Below the pieces are notes generated by a model. It saw only the letters and a program-made list of their open reading frames with translations. It was not told the DNA's origin and did not search any database. DNA of 64,000 bases from Daejeonella lutea. Its GTDB lineage: Bacteria > Bacteroidota > Bacteroidia > Sphingobacteriales > Sphingobacteriaceae. Both the position numbers and the translations under genes were made by a program. The stretch spans positions 113,986 through 177,985 of the forward strand of contig NZ_FUYR01000005.1 in NCBI RefSeq assembly GCF_900168015.1, in the 5' to 3' direction. Of the stretch, positions 39,633 to 49,683 are shown one piece after another (the first letter of the stretch is position 1; each line of letters opens with the position of its first letter).

Positions 39633-40628
39633 TTAGCTATTGATGACCTTCCAGAGAAGGTCTTTCAGCTCAAGCAATCCCTTTTGGGCTACAGATGAGA
39701 TGAAAAGAACTGGCAGATCAGGGAGATCAGCCTTCATCTCAGAAATTAGCTCGTCGTCAAGCATATCTGATTTACTTATTGCCAGCACTCTAGGCTTTTG
39801 CATAAGTTCCGGGTTATATTGCTCCAGTTCGTTGAGCAGAATAGAATACTCTTCTTTGATGGTGCGGCTTGTATCAGATGGCACAAGGAATAAAAGAACT
39901 GAATTACGCTCGATGTGTCTTAAGAAGCGAATGCCTAGGCCCTTGCCTTTGGACGCACCTTCGATGATTCCTGGTATATCAGCCATCACAAATGACTTAC
40001 TATTCCGATAGGAAACTATTCCAAGATTTGGAACAAGCGTGGTAAATGCATAATCAGCTATTTCAGGCTTTGCTGCTGACACCACGGAAAGCAATGTCGA
40101 TTTACCAGCATTTGGAAATCCAACAAGTCCAACATCAGCAAGGATTTTTAATTCGAGAACCATCCATTCCTCCTTACCGGGCTCACCCGGCTGAGAATAC
40201 CTCGGAGTTTGTTTAGTAGAAGTTTTGAAATGCCAGTTTCCTAATCCCCCGCGACCCCCGGAAGTTAATATCTTCGTCTCTCCATCTTTGGTGATCTCAA
40301 ATAATACTTCCCCTGTTTCAGCGTTTCTGGCAATAGTTCCAAGAGGTACTTCCAGTATTTCATCTTCTCCTGTTCTGCCGGATCGTTGCCCACTGGAACC
40401 AGGCAAACCATTTTCGGCAATAATATGCTTTCTGTATTTAAGGTGAAGAAGTGTCCAGAGCTGGCTGTTTCCTTTTAAGATGATATGACCTCCACGCCCT
40501 CCATCCCCGCCATCAGGTCCCCCTTTTGACGTTAAAATATCTCGGTGCAAATGGGATGACCCCGCTCCGCCATGACCTGATCGGCAGCAGATCTTTACGT
40601 AATCAACAAAATTTGAACTCTGAGACAT
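39633..40628 (-). CDS. obgE: GTPase Obg/CgtA
   Basis: A ribosome-assembly and stress GTPase of 331 residues. The N-terminal glycine-rich Obg fold is seen in [35 protein letters not shown]. The G domain follows with G1 [11 protein letters not shown], the switch region [14 protein letters not shown]3 [17 protein letters not shown] and G4 ISKSD. The C-terminal OCT domain of some members is absent. It lies 76 bases downstream of adk, and the two are a frequent Bacteroidota pair. Confidence 0.96.
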   Translation of the reverse strand: MSQSSNFVDYVKICCRSGHGGAGSSHLHRDILTSKGGPDGGDGGRGGHIILKGNSQLWTLLHLKYRKHIIAENGLPGSSGQRSGRTGEDEILEVPLGTIARNAETGEVLFEITKDGETKILTSGGRGGLGNWHFKTSTKQTPRYSQPGEPGKEEWMVLELKILADVGLVGFPNAGKSTLLSVVSAAKPEIADYAFTTLVPNLGIVSYRNSKSFVMADIPGIIEGASKGKGLGIRFLRHIERNSVLLFLVPSDTSRTIKEEYSILLNELEQYNPELMQKPRVLAISKSDMLDDELISEMKADLPDLPVLFISSVAQKGLLELKDLLWKVINS

Positions 40629-40704
40629 TGTTTATTTATTTAACAGAGAGCAAAATGCATGCTAATTAAAGAAGAAAGGATGCAATTTAGGGTACCCTGG
40701 TTTA

Positions 40705-41277
40705 TTAAAAGGTATCTACAACCTTGCAGATAGATCCGAATATTTCATCGACGGTACCAATACCATTAATGCTCGTAAATTTATCCTGATCTTTATAGTA
40801 GTTGGCTACAGGTGCTGTTTTAGAATTATATTCAACAATACGTTTGCGTATCACTTCAGGATTAGCATCATCCGGGCGCCCAGAATCCTTACCCCGGTTT
40901 AAAAGGCGCTTCTCCAGTTCCTCGTTGTCAACTACCAGAGCAACCATCCCGGAAATTGCAGCAGACTTGCTTTTTAAAAGTTCATCCAAGGCTTCCGCCT
41001 GCGCAACAGTCCTAGGAAAACCATCAAAGATAAACCCTGTGGCATCCTTATTAGAATCAAGCTTATTACTGATCATTCCGATAACAACCTGATCGGGAAC
41101 CAGGATACCCTGATCCATCAATTTCTTTGCTTCCAGACCTAATTCAGTGCCTTGTGTAATTTCACTTCTTAAGATATCGCCCGTTGATAAATGAACCAGA
41201 TTGTATTTTTGAATTAACTTCTCGGATTGAGTTCCTTTACCAGCGCCCGGAGGGCCAAACAATACTAAGTTCAGCAT
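40705..41277 (-). CDS. adk: Adenylate kinase (short form)
   Basis: It interconverts ATP + AMP and 2 ADP. The P-loop is LFGPPGAGKGTQSEKL; AMP-binding motifs are HLSTGDILRSEI and FIFDGFPRTVAQAEAL; the lid arginine region is LNRGKDSGRPDDA. At 190 residues it is the short form lacking the extended zinc-type LID domain found in 214-residue E. coli Adk, as usual in Bacteroidota. It is followed on the same strand by obgE. Confidence 0.96.
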   Translation of the reverse strand: MLNLVLFGPPGAGKGTQSEKLIQKYNLVHLSTGDILRSEITQGTELGLEAKKLMDQGILVPDQVVIGMISNKLDSNKDATGFIFDGFPRTVAQAEALDELLKSKSAAISGMVALVVDNEELEKRLLNRGKDSGRPDDANPEVIRKRIVEYNSKTAPVANYYKDQDKFTSINGIGTVDEIFGSICKVVDTF

Positions 41278-41354
41278 TCGAATGATCTAAATTTCATTCC
41301 TTCTGGTATCACCAGTACGGAATGGGTGACAAGAATAGGTTTATTTTAAATTTT

Positions 41355-41389
41355 AAAAGCCTTTCCGTGTGATGGTCGAAAAGGCTTTT
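41355..41389 (-). terminator. Terminator downstream of tRNA-Arg
   Basis: Arms AAAAGCCTTT (41355-41364) and AAAGGCTTTT (41380-41389) form a perfect 10-bp stem with a 15-base loop, starting 7 bases after the tRNA 3' end on the minus strand. It has a T-rich tail. Confidence 0.7.
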
Positions 41390-41396
41390 TACTATG

Positions 41397-41470
41397 TGCA
41401 CCTGAAGGGAGTCGAACCCCTAACCTCCTGATCCGTAGTCAGGTGCTCTATCCAATTAAGCTACAGGTGC
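41397..41470 (-). tRNA. tRNA-Arg(ACG)
   Basis: A 74-base cloverleaf on the minus strand. The acceptor stem pairs GCACCTG with CAGGTGC plus discriminator A. The D arm is AGCTTAATTGGATAGAGC. The anticodon stem CCTGA/TCAGG holds loop CTACGGA, giving anticodon ACG (A34 probably edited to inosine, reading CGN arginine codons). The T arm is AGGGGTTCGACTCCCT. The 3' CCA is not encoded. A terminator follows at 41355-41389. Confidence 0.95.
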
Positions 41471-41572
41471 CTTTTTTAACGGACTGCAAAAATATGCTTT
41501 CTTTTCAAACTACCATAAGTTTTTTGAAAATAGTAGTGATTTTTCTCTCACTCGCTCAGCAACATTGATTCT

Positions 41573-42037
41573 CTATTGATTTATAGCATCGCGAATCGCG
41601 TTAAAATCCGGCAAGTCGCCTGCTGATTCCAACACCTCAGCATATTGAACTGTATGGTTTTCGTCTAAAACGAACGCAGCCCTCTTGGCTACTCCCTTTA
41701 AATGAAATACAAATTCATCATAATAGGCTCCATAAGCCTGCGACACTTCCTTATTAAAATCAGAAAGCAGAGGGAATTGATAATTATTTTCTTCTTTGAA
41801 CTTTGCGAGTGTAAACGGCGAATCAACAGAGATCGCGACGACCTCTGCACCAAGATCGTTGTAGTAGCCGAAAGTGTCGCGCATGGTACAAAGTTGTGTG
41901 GTGCAAACTCCTGTAAATGCCATGGGAAAGAAATGTATAACGACCTTCTTGCCTTTGTAATCCTCTAATGAAGTTTCCTTCAAATCGGAACTAAATAATT
42001 TAAACACGGGAGCCTGTTGCCCTGTAGATAATGTCAT
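41573..42037 (-). CDS. Peroxiredoxin (AhpC/TSA family, AhpE/Bcp-like)
   Basis: A 154-residue thiol peroxidase. The peroxidatic Cys is in HFFPMAFTGVCTTQLCTMRD, with the Pro-x-x-x-Thr-x-x-Cys spacing of the family; a second Cys lies four residues later. FKLFSSDLKETSLEDYKGKKVVIHF and ISVDSPFTLAKFKEEN fit the thioredoxin fold. The arrangement PMAFTGVCTTQL is like AhpE or bacterioferritin-comigratory-type proteins. It probably reduces hydroperoxides in the cytoplasm. The gene is apparently monocistronic. Confidence 0.88.
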   Translation of the reverse strand: MTLSTGQQAPVFKLFSSDLKETSLEDYKGKKVVIHFFPMAFTGVCTTQLCTMRDTFGYYNDLGAEVVAISVDSPFTLAKFKEENNYQFPLLSDFNKEVSQAYGAYYDEFVFHLKGVAKRAAFVLDENHTVQYAEVLESAGDLPDFNAIRDAINQ

Positions 42038-42109
42038 AATGATGCTTATTTTCTGTAAATATTAAAATTCATGAAATGTTTTACTACTACATCTGTCACA
42101 GCTTACTGA

Positions 42110-43021
42110 TCAGGTGGTGTTTCGTCTAAACTGTTCGTCCAAAATCCGAATTCCCTCTTCGAAGGATTTGGGTTGATAGCCCAGTTCATGAATAGCCTTA
42201 TCTAAAATAAATCCTGTTTTCTTCGGTCTCTTTGCCGCCTGATTTAGGCTTTCGGCCGAAATGGGATTGATCAATGATTTATCCAGTTCGTAAAAATCAG
42301 CTACCCGCTCCACAATTTCGAGGATACTCATCAAATCTTTGCCTGAGGTATTGTAAACACCTTGAGCTTCCTTTTTAACCGCAAGGATACAGGCCAGCGC
42401 AAGATCTTCGGCCAAAGTCGGCATCCTCCACTGATCGTTTACAACGTTGATCGGGAGCCCTTTCTCCAGCGCCCCTTTGGCCCAAAGCACTATATTGCTT
42501 CTGCTCATGTCGCTGACAATGCCATAAACAATGATGGTACGTAGGATTGTCCACCGCCCCTTGGAAAGCTTCAACAATTCCTCGGCCTGAAGTTTTGTTT
42601 CTCCATAATAACTCAGTGGGTTCGGCTCCGCATCCTCAGCGTAAGGACCGTCTTCTCCATCGAAAATAAAATCAGTGGAAATATGGATCAAATGGACATC
42701 ATTTTTCTCACAAACTGAACTCATGGTAGCCACGGCATCCACATTAAGTGATTTGCAAATACTTCGCTCGGCTTCACATGTATCGACATTAGTCATTGCC
42801 GCGGTATTAATCACCGCATCAGGTCTGTATTTTTCGATTAGTTCGCTTAGGCGCCCACCATCACGAATGTCAAACTCTTCATAAATATATCCAGACTTGA
42901 CAGGATGCCGGTTCTCTCCTACTGCCGTGGCAATGAGTTCAATCTCTTCGTCAAGCAAGCTAATATCAGTTAGTTTCTGACCTAATAAGCCATTACTACC
43001 GGTCACTAAAATTCTTTTCAT
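42110..43021 (-). CDS. RmlD-type SDR NAD(P)-dependent sugar reductase
   Basis: An extended short-chain dehydrogenase of 303 residues. The Rossmann loop is VTGSNGLLGQKL. The catalytic Tyr-x-x-x-Lys is SYYGETKLQAEELL, with the Thr in HISTDFIFDG. The NTAAMTNVDTCE pattern is that of dTDP-4-dehydrorhamnose reductase (RmlD). No other rml genes are nearby, so the precise sugar nucleotide is unknown. It lies 72 bases upstream of the peroxiredoxin on the same strand; no clear terminator is visible between them. The 238-base gap upstream (43022-43259) shows no gene. Confidence 0.82.
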   Translation of the reverse strand: MKRILVTGSNGLLGQKLTDISLLDEEIELIATAVGENRHPVKSGYIYEEFDIRDGGRLSELIEKYRPDAVINTAAMTNVDTCEAERSICKSLNVDAVATMSSVCEKNDVHLIHISTDFIFDGEDGPYAEDAEPNPLSYYGETKLQAEELLKLSKGRWTILRTIIVYGIVSDMSRSNIVLWAKGALEKGLPINVVNDQWRMPTLAEDLALACILAVKKEAQGVYNTSGKDLMSILEIVERVADFYELDKSLINPISAESLNQAAKRPKKTGFILDKAIHELGYQPKSFEEGIRILDEQFRRNTT

Positions 43022-43259
43022 TAATAACTTACTTAAATGAACTTCCAGCGAAATGAAGACGCTGAATTCAATTACTCAAAGAAACCGAAATTTATTTAAA
43101 TCGATAATTAAATTCTATGGCGCAGATAGAGGAAAAGATTTACCAATGAATATGGATAAATAAAAGAAAGAGCTCCCTCTTTAAGGAAACTCTTCCGGTA
43201 TTATAAAGGTTAATAATAGTAAGCAAGGACCTGTCCGATGCTTAAACGGCTTTTTGGGA

Positions 43260-43511
43260 TTATGCTCTGCTATTATTATTACGAGTGATCGCAATGATAA
43301 TAACGATAAATAAAGCTACTCCTACTACCCAAACCCATGGTTGTCCATACCACACTGCGTCGCCGCCGGTATTGACGTCTACTTCTACTTTTTCCGGAAC
43401 CGACTGAGCAAAGGATTTAACAGATGCTAAGAAAATACTTAATGTTGCTACAAGTGATAAAATAGCTTTCTGAAATATAGAAAGTGATTTAAGTTGATTG
43501 TTTGTTTTCAT
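43260..43511 (-). CDS. Small secreted/membrane protein of unknown function
   Basis: An 83-residue protein with a long N-terminal signal sequence (residues 1-35, ...FLASVKSFAQSVP). A short acidic Gly/Val stretch follows, then a C-terminal membrane helix (~60-77, WVWVVGVALFIVIIIAIT) ending in the polar tail RNNNSRA. The topology suggests a tiny inner-membrane or stress-type protein. I do not recognise the family. It is divergent from atpD. A perfect 16-bp palindrome at 43576-43591 lies upstream and may be its operator. Confidence 0.7.
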   Translation of the reverse strand: MKTNNQLKSLSIFQKAILSLVATLSIFLASVKSFAQSVPEKVEVDVNTGGDAVWYGQPWVWVVGVALFIVIIIAITRNNNSRA

Positions 43512-43575
43512 GACGTTTTGATTTAGTTTTTCGTTTGATATTACTTACTACAATCAATTTAAGTTTTGGTTTTAC

Positions 43576-43591
43576 TGGGTGTTAACACCCA
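43576..43591. promoter_or_regulatory. Perfect 16-bp palindrome between a small membrane-protein gene and atpD
   Basis: TGGGTGTTAACACCCA reads the same on both strands. It lies 65 bases upstream of the small gene at 43511 and about 120 bases upstream of the atpD promoter. It could be an operator for a dimeric regulator. No factor can be named. Confidence 0.4.
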
Positions 43592-43694
43592 CAATTAATC
43601 TGGCGAAATTCAACTCTTTTGTATCTCCGGATCAATCCCTAAACCTTTTAAAAAAAACTAAGCAAAATATTGTATAAAAATTCTCAATTAAGTA

Positions 43695-43724
43695 TTTGAT
43701 TTACGGTGATAAAGAGTATTTTTG
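43695..43724 (+). promoter_or_regulatory. Promoter of atpD-atpC
   Basis: TTTG at 43695-43698, then 18 bases, then TATTTTTG at 43717-43724: an exact -33/-7 pair. The leader of about 60 bases holds a small hairpin (CACCCTTCAAAAAGGGCG, about 43737-43754) before the atpD ATG at 43791. Confidence 0.75.
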
Positions 43725-43757
43725 CAGACCAAAAAACACCCTTCAAAAAGGGCGTAA

Positions 43758-45296
<1,539 letters not shown>

Positions 45297-45310
45297 GAAG
45301 GCTTTAGATA

Positions 45311-45361
45311 TTAGGCATTAGGTCAATCTTAATGCCTAAAACCTAACGCCTAAAACCTACA
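45311..45361 (+). repeat. Heptad repeat forming a hairpin between atpD and atpC
   Basis: Period-7 units GCCTAAA, ACCTAAC, GCCTAAA, ACCTACA run from 45334 to 45361, ending 3 bases before the atpC ATG. An inverted copy, TTAGGCATTAGGT (45311-45323), pairs with ACCTAACGCCTAA (45341-45353) at 12 of 13 positions, so the spacer can fold into a stem. It resembles the ACTT heptads at other gaps. Confidence 0.65.
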
Positions 45362-45364
45362 AAA

Positions 45365-45613
45365 ATGAAACTAGAAATTTTAACTCCCGATAAAAAGGTA
45401 TTTGAAGGCGAAGTAAGATCCGTAACTGTACCTGGTACGATGGGATCTTTCGAAGTACTTAAAGACCACGCTCCTATCGTTTCGACACTGGAAGATGGAA
45501 AGGTGATCATTCGAACCGGCAGTACAGAAGAAACCATACTAATAAAAGGTGGCGTAATCGAAGTAATTAATAATAATATTATGGTACTTGCTGAGGGAGC
45601 TCAGACTACCTGA
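45365..45613 (+). CDS. atpC: F1F0 ATP synthase subunit epsilon
   Basis: The rotary-stalk subunit coupling proton flow to catalysis. This 82-residue protein is only the N-terminal beta-sandwich (MKLEILTPDKKVFEGEVRSVTVPGTMGSFEVLKDHAPIVSTLEDGKV). It lacks the C-terminal helical hairpin that inhibits the enzyme in E. coli epsilon (139 residues). Short forms are the norm in Bacteroidota. A strong terminator follows at 45628-45665. Confidence 0.95.
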   Translation: MKLEILTPDKKVFEGEVRSVTVPGTMGSFEVLKDHAPIVSTLEDGKVIIRTGSTEETILIKGGVIEVINNNIMVLAEGAQTT

Positions 45614-45627
45614 TTTAAACAACAAAT

Positions 45628-45665
45628 AAAAAGCCCCTTAGGTCTATGATCTAAGGGGCTTTTTA
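45628..45665 (+). terminator. Intrinsic terminator of atpD-atpC
   Basis: AAAAGCCCCTTAG and CTAAGGGGCTTTTT form a perfect stem of about 12 bp with a 9-base loop, 15 bases after the atpC stop, followed by a T run. A second, smaller hairpin, CTATGC-AA-GCATAG plus T6, lies at 45729-45748. Confidence 0.9.
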
Positions 45666-45807
45666 TTGTCTATTAAGTGCCATATTTTTCACAGTAACCC
45701 AATTTTCAGGCAGAATTCACGCAACATGCTATGCAAGCATAGTTTTTTGAACTGAGAACCGAAAACGGTTTTAGTCTAGTGATCGAAATAATAATCAATA
45801 ATTGTCT

Positions 45808-45836
45808 AATTATGCGGAATATTATTCCGCATAATT
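45808..45836. promoter_or_regulatory. Perfect 29-bp palindrome upstream of the ilv-leu leader
   Basis: Arms AATTATGCGGAATA (45808-45821) and TATTCCGCATAATT (45823-45836) are perfect reverse complements around a single central T. The site lies about 100 bases upstream of the leader peptide start. There is no T run, so it is more likely an operator for a dimeric regulator (an Lrp/AsnC-type factor would fit the context) than a terminator. The factor is unknown. Confidence 0.55.
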
Positions 45837-45936
45837 TGTTTTTGCAGTATCTTATTCTTAATTAAAAAAAATATTTTAACTCTTGCTATAAATAAATGAA
45901 GGGGTTAAATTGAGATATTAATAAAAACACGATAAG

Positions 45937-46047
45937 ATGACCGTTTTTAGAATGAATAGTTTAATAGAAAATTGCTTTAAACCAAAGGTGGTAAATAACC
46001 TATTCGTCCTTAATATTTTGTTTACAGTCATTCTCATTCCCTCTTAA
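45937..46047 (+). CDS. Branched-chain amino-acid operon leader peptide
   Basis: A short frame from ATG 45937 (36 residues) or in-frame ATG 45952 (31 residues) to TAA at 46045-46047. The second half reads KVVNNLFVLNILFTVILIPS: 11 of its last 19 residues are Leu, Val or Ile. It ends just before an antiterminator/terminator pair and 142 bases before ilvD. This is the layout of ilvL/leuL leaders: when charged Leu/Val/Ile tRNAs are scarce, the ribosome stalls and the downstream terminator cannot form. I see no other use for so biased a peptide. Which ATG is used is undecided; neither has a clear Shine-Dalgarno. Confidence 0.75.
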   Translation: MTVFRMNSLIENCFKPKVVNNLFVLNILFTVILIPS

Positions 46048-46048
46048 T

Positions 46049-46111
46049 AGGCGAAAGTTTTAACACACTTAAAATCCGACGCCTTCTTCTAACAGAAAAG
46101 GCTTTTTTTTT
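46049..46111 (+). promoter_or_regulatory. Transcription attenuator of the ilv-leu operon
   Basis: Terminator form: GCCTT, a bulged C, TTCT, loop AAC, then AGAAAAGGC (46081-46102) gives a 9-bp stem followed by T9 (46103-46111). Antiterminator form: AGGCG (46049-46053), directly after the leader stop, pairs with CGCCT (46080-46084), the base of the terminator. An inner hairpin TTTTAA-CACAC-TTAAAA (46058-46074) stacks between them. The two forms exclude each other. A ribosome at the leader stop would cover AGGCG and allow termination; one stalled upstream would leave it free. Confidence 0.75.
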
Positions 46112-46189
46112 AAGTAAAGAATATAAAAAACGTACGAAAAAGTACAGCAGGCAAAATGCCACCGGGAACAAAATAGAATTAAAGACTAA

Positions 46190-47869
46190 ATGGAACTAAA
46201 TAAATACAGCAAGACCGTAACTCAAGATCCGACACAACCGGCCTCGCAGGCTATGCTGCACGGAATTGGGTTGACGAAAGCAGATCTGGCAAAGGCTCAG
46301 GTTGGTATTGTGAGTATGGGCTACGATGGAAATACCTGCAATATGCATCTAAACGATCTTGCTCAGGTTGTCAAAAAAGGTGTATGGAGTAATGACCTTG
46401 TGGGCCTGACGTTCCATACAATAGGTATCAGCGACGGAATTACAAACGGCACTGAGGGAATGCGCTTCTCCTTAGTTTCAAGAGATCTGATTGCAGATTC
46501 TATAGAAACTGTATGTGGAGGTCATTATTATGATAGTTTGATTGCCTTACCCGGATGCGACAAAAATATGCCTGGAGCAATAATGGCTATGGGAAGGCTG
46601 AACCGACCGGCTATTATGGTTTACGGAGGGAGTATTCATTCTGGAAATTATAAAGGGCAGTCCCTTAATATAGTTTCAGCGTTCGAAGCTTTAGGTCAGA
46701 AGATTGCCGGCAACCTGAACGAGGAAGATTTCCAAGGTATTATCGAACATGCTTGTCCCGGCGCCGGCGCCTGCGGGGGAATGTACACTGCTAACACCAT
46801 GGCCTCAGCGATCGAAGCATTGGGAATGAGCCTCCCGTACAGTTCATCATACCCTGCATTAAGCCAGGAGAAGAAAGACGAATGTTTAGAAGCGGGTAAA
46901 TATATCCGCATTCTGCTTGAAAAAGATATAAAACCAAAAGATATCATGACAGAAAAAGCATTTCATAATGCTATTGTAACTGTTATGGTCTTGGGGGGTT
47001 CAACAAATGCAGTGCTTCACCTTATTGCAATGGCAAAGTCTGTTGGTATTAAGCTTGAACTTGCAAACTTCCAGAAAGTGAGTGATGAAACTTCCGTTAT
47101 CGCTGACTTAAAGCCGAGCGGTAAATATATGATGGAGGATGTCCACAACATCGGCGGAATGCCAGCAGTATTAAAATACTTGCTGAGCAAAGGCCTGGTA
47201 CATGGAGATTGTCTTACAGTAACCGGCAAAACTCTTGCAGAAAATGTGGCTGATGCCGTTGACCTGAACTTCGAAACCCAGGATGTTATTCTGCCCTACG
47301 AAAACCCCGTTAAAAAAACTGGCCACTTACAAATGCTTTATGGTAATCTGGCACCTCAGGGGTCTGTAGCAAAGATTAGCGGCAAAGAAGGAGAAAAGTT
47401 CACGGGGCCTGCAAGGGTTTTCGACGGAGAATTTGAGCTGATCGCAGGTATTAATAGCGGAAAAGTGAAAGCAGGAGATGTTGTTGTAATTCGATATGTC
47501 GGTCCAAAAGGGGGGCCGGGAATGTCGGAGATGCTAAAACCCACTTCAGCGATCTTTGGTGCAGGCCTGGGCTCGTCAGTAGCCCTCATAACAGATGGAC
47601 GTTTTTCTGGCGGAACTCACGGTTTTGTCGTCGGTCATATTACACCTGAAGCATTTGAAGGCGGAAATATCGGTCTCGTGAAAGACAATGACATTATTGA
47701 ACTGGACGCAGTAAAAAATTCGATAAACCTGATGATCTCAGATGATGAAATGGCCAGCAGAAGAGCGCTATGGAAACAACCAGAGCCTCCTGTCAAGAAT
47801 GGTGTATTATTCAAATATTTCAGACAAGTAAAAAACGCAAGCGAGGGCTGCGTTACAGACGAAGCATAA
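46190..47869 (+). CDS. ilvD: Dihydroxy-acid dehydratase
   Basis: It dehydrates dihydroxy-isovalerate and dihydroxy-methylvalerate to the 2-oxo acids of valine and isoleucine. The iron-sulfur ligands are Cys in [22 protein letters not shown] and [26 protein letters not shown] and [23 protein letters not shown] are the C-terminal signature. At 559 residues it is the standard length. It is first structural gene of the ilv-leu operon, behind the attenuator. Confidence 0.97.
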   Translation: MELNKYSKTVTQDPTQPASQAMLHGIGLTKADLAKAQVGIVSMGYDGNTCNMHLNDLAQVVKKGVWSNDLVGLTFHTIGISDGITNGTEGMRFSLVSRDLIADSIETVCGGHYYDSLIALPGCDKNMPGAIMAMGRLNRPAIMVYGGSIHSGNYKGQSLNIVSAFEALGQKIAGNLNEEDFQGIIEHACPGAGACGGMYTANTMASAIEALGMSLPYSSSYPALSQEKKDECLEAGKYIRILLEKDIKPKDIMTEKAFHNAIVTVMVLGGSTNAVLHLIAMAKSVGIKLELANFQKVSDETSVIADLKPSGKYMMEDVHNIGGMPAVLKYLLSKGLVHGDCLTVTGKTLAENVADAVDLNFETQDVILPYENPVKKTGHLQMLYGNLAPQGSVAKISGKEGEKFTGPARVFDGEFELIAGINSGKVKAGDVVVIRYVGPKGGPGMSEMLKPTSAIFGAGLGSSVALITDGRFSGGTHGFVVGHITPEAFEGGNIGLVKDNDIIELDAVKNSINLMISDDEMASRRALWKQPEPPVKNGVLFKYFRQVKNASEGCVTDEA

Positions 47870-47926
47870 AAAAGAACCTGTCGTGGAAACGTACAAACGG
47901 TTCAGACAAAACTTAAAGATATTATT

Positions 47927-49663
47927 ATGGAAATAGCGCAACAGGAATTAGCCAAATCAGCCGAAACTAAAACAGTTGAAGTTTCAGGTTCTGTAGCTTT
48001 ACTGGAAGCATTGATAACCGAGGGTACCGAAGTTATATTCGGTTATCCGGGTGGAGCAATCATGCCAATCTATGATGCTTTATATGACTATAAAGAGAAA
48101 CTCAACCACATACTAGTCAGACATGAACAGGGTGGCATCCACGCCGGCCAGGGATTTGCGCGCACTTCGGGAAAAGTAGGTGTTGTTTTCGCAACCAGCG
48201 GGCCTGGAGCTACTAATCTTGTGACTGGCCTGGCTGATGCAATGATCGACAGCACGCCTTTGGTTTGTATTACAGGTCAGGTGTTTGCTCATCTTCTGGG
48301 TACGGATGCGTTTCAGGAAACAGATGTTATCAATATAACTACACCCGTAACGAAGTGGAATTATCAGGTAACTGATGCTACTGAAATCCCGGAGGTAATC
48401 AGCAAAGCTTTTTACATCGCGAGAAGTGGAAGGCCCGGACCGGTCTTGATCGATATTACAAAAAACGCGCAAATCCAGAAATTCGATTTCGCGGGATATA
48501 CACCTTGTAATCATATTCGTAGCTACCGTCCGAAGCCGATCGTCCGTAAAGAATATATTCAAAAGGCCGCCGACCTGATAAACTCTGCAAAGAAGCCTTT
48601 TGTTCTTTGGGGACAGGGTGTAATTCTTGGTGAAGCGGAAAAGGAATTCAAGGCTTTCGTTGAAAAAAGCGGGATACCTTCGGCATGGACTATTCTGGGT
48701 GCAGGCGCAATACCAACTGATCATCCTTTGAATGTAGGAATGCTTGGGATGCATGGCAACTACGGTCCGAACGTTCTTACCAACGAGTGTGATGTGCTTA
48801 TCGCGATCGGAATGAGATTCGACGACCGAGTTACCGGCCGCCTTGATAAATATGCAAAACAGGCTAAAGTAGTTCACCTGGACATCGATCCATCAGAGAT
48901 AGATAAAAACGTACAGACAACGGTACCCGTTTGGGGAGATTGTAAGGAAACGTTGCCTGCACTTACTGAGCTTATTGAGGGAAAATCATATCCCGAATGG
49001 CTTGCTAAATTTAAGGACTACGCAAGCAAAGAAGTTGAAGCTGTTATCAATGCCGAGATTCATCCTGGATCGGGAGAGCTTACAATGGGAGAAGTAATTC
49101 ACCAGTTGAATCAGCTTACAAACGGCGATGCAGTTATTGTAACGGATGTTGGTCAGCACCAAATGGTGGCCTGCCGGTATGCAAAGTTAAATCAGACCCG
49201 CAGCAATGTAACCAGCGGAGGTCTTGGCACCATGGGCTTTGCTTTACCAGCTGCCATTGGTGCTAAGTTCGGTGCACCTGAACGAACAGTCGTTGCTGTA
49301 ATTGGAGACGGGGGTTTTCAAATGACCCTACAGGAACTCGGAACGATAATGCAAAGCGGAATTGATGTAAAGATTCTGATCCTAAACAATCGCTTCTTAG
49401 GTATGGTCCGTCAATGGCAGGAGCTATTTAATGAGCACCGCTATTCATTCGTTGATATTGCCAGCCCAGATTTTGTTGCTCTTGCTGCAGCCTATGGGAT
49501 CGCTGGTAAAACAGTTTCAGAGCGTGAAAACCTGAACGATTCGCTTAAAGCAATGATCGATCACAAAGGATCATTCCTGCTGGAAGTAATGGTAACTAAA
49601 GAAAATAATGTATTCCCAATGGTACCACAAGGATGCAGTGTGGCAGAGATCAGGCTTAAATAA
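47927..49663 (+). CDS. ilvB: Acetolactate synthase large subunit
   Basis: A thiamine-diphosphate enzyme forming acetolactate or acetohydroxybutyrate. The catalytic Glu is in LVRHEQGGIHAGQGFARTSG; FGYPGGAIMPIYD, SGPGATNLVTGLADAMIDSTPLV and QETDVINIT follow. The ThDP/Mg motif GDGGFQMTLQEL ends ~28 residues later at NNRFLGMVRQWQ. The 578 residues include FAD-domain segments RFDDRVTG and HLDIDPSEIDKN. It lies 57 bases after ilvD and 20 before ilvN. Confidence 0.97.
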   Translation: MEIAQQELAKSAETKTVEVSGSVALLEALITEGTEVIFGYPGGAIMPIYDALYDYKEKLNHILVRHEQGGIHAGQGFARTSGKVGVVFATSGPGATNLVTGLADAMIDSTPLVCITGQVFAHLLGTDAFQETDVINITTPVTKWNYQVTDATEIPEVISKAFYIARSGRPGPVLIDITKNAQIQKFDFAGYTPCNHIRSYRPKPIVRKEYIQKAADLINSAKKPFVLWGQGVILGEAEKEFKAFVEKSGIPSAWTILGAGAIPTDHPLNVGMLGMHGNYGPNVLTNECDVLIAIGMRFDDRVTGRLDKYAKQAKVVHLDIDPSEIDKNVQTTVPVWGDCKETLPALTELIEGKSYPEWLAKFKDYASKEVEAVINAEIHPGSGELTMGEVIHQLNQLTNGDAVIVTDVGQHQMVACRYAKLNQTRSNVTSGGLGTMGFALPAAIGAKFGAPERTVVAVIGDGGFQMTLQELGTIMQSGIDVKILILNNRFLGMVRQWQELFNEHRYSFVDIASPDFVALAAAYGIAGKTVSERENLNDSLKAMIDHKGSFLLEVMVTKENNVFPMVPQGCSVAEIRLK

Positions 49664-49683
49664 GCTGAATAAAAGAGACTAAT

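Noticed and set aside
45808..45836. The 29-bp palindrome as a terminator
   Set aside because: There is no T run after it, and atpC already has a strong terminator at 45628-45665.
48113..48877. 254-codon minus-strand frame inside ilvB
   Set aside because: It is a shadow of the well-supported ilvB gene and shows no recognisable motif.
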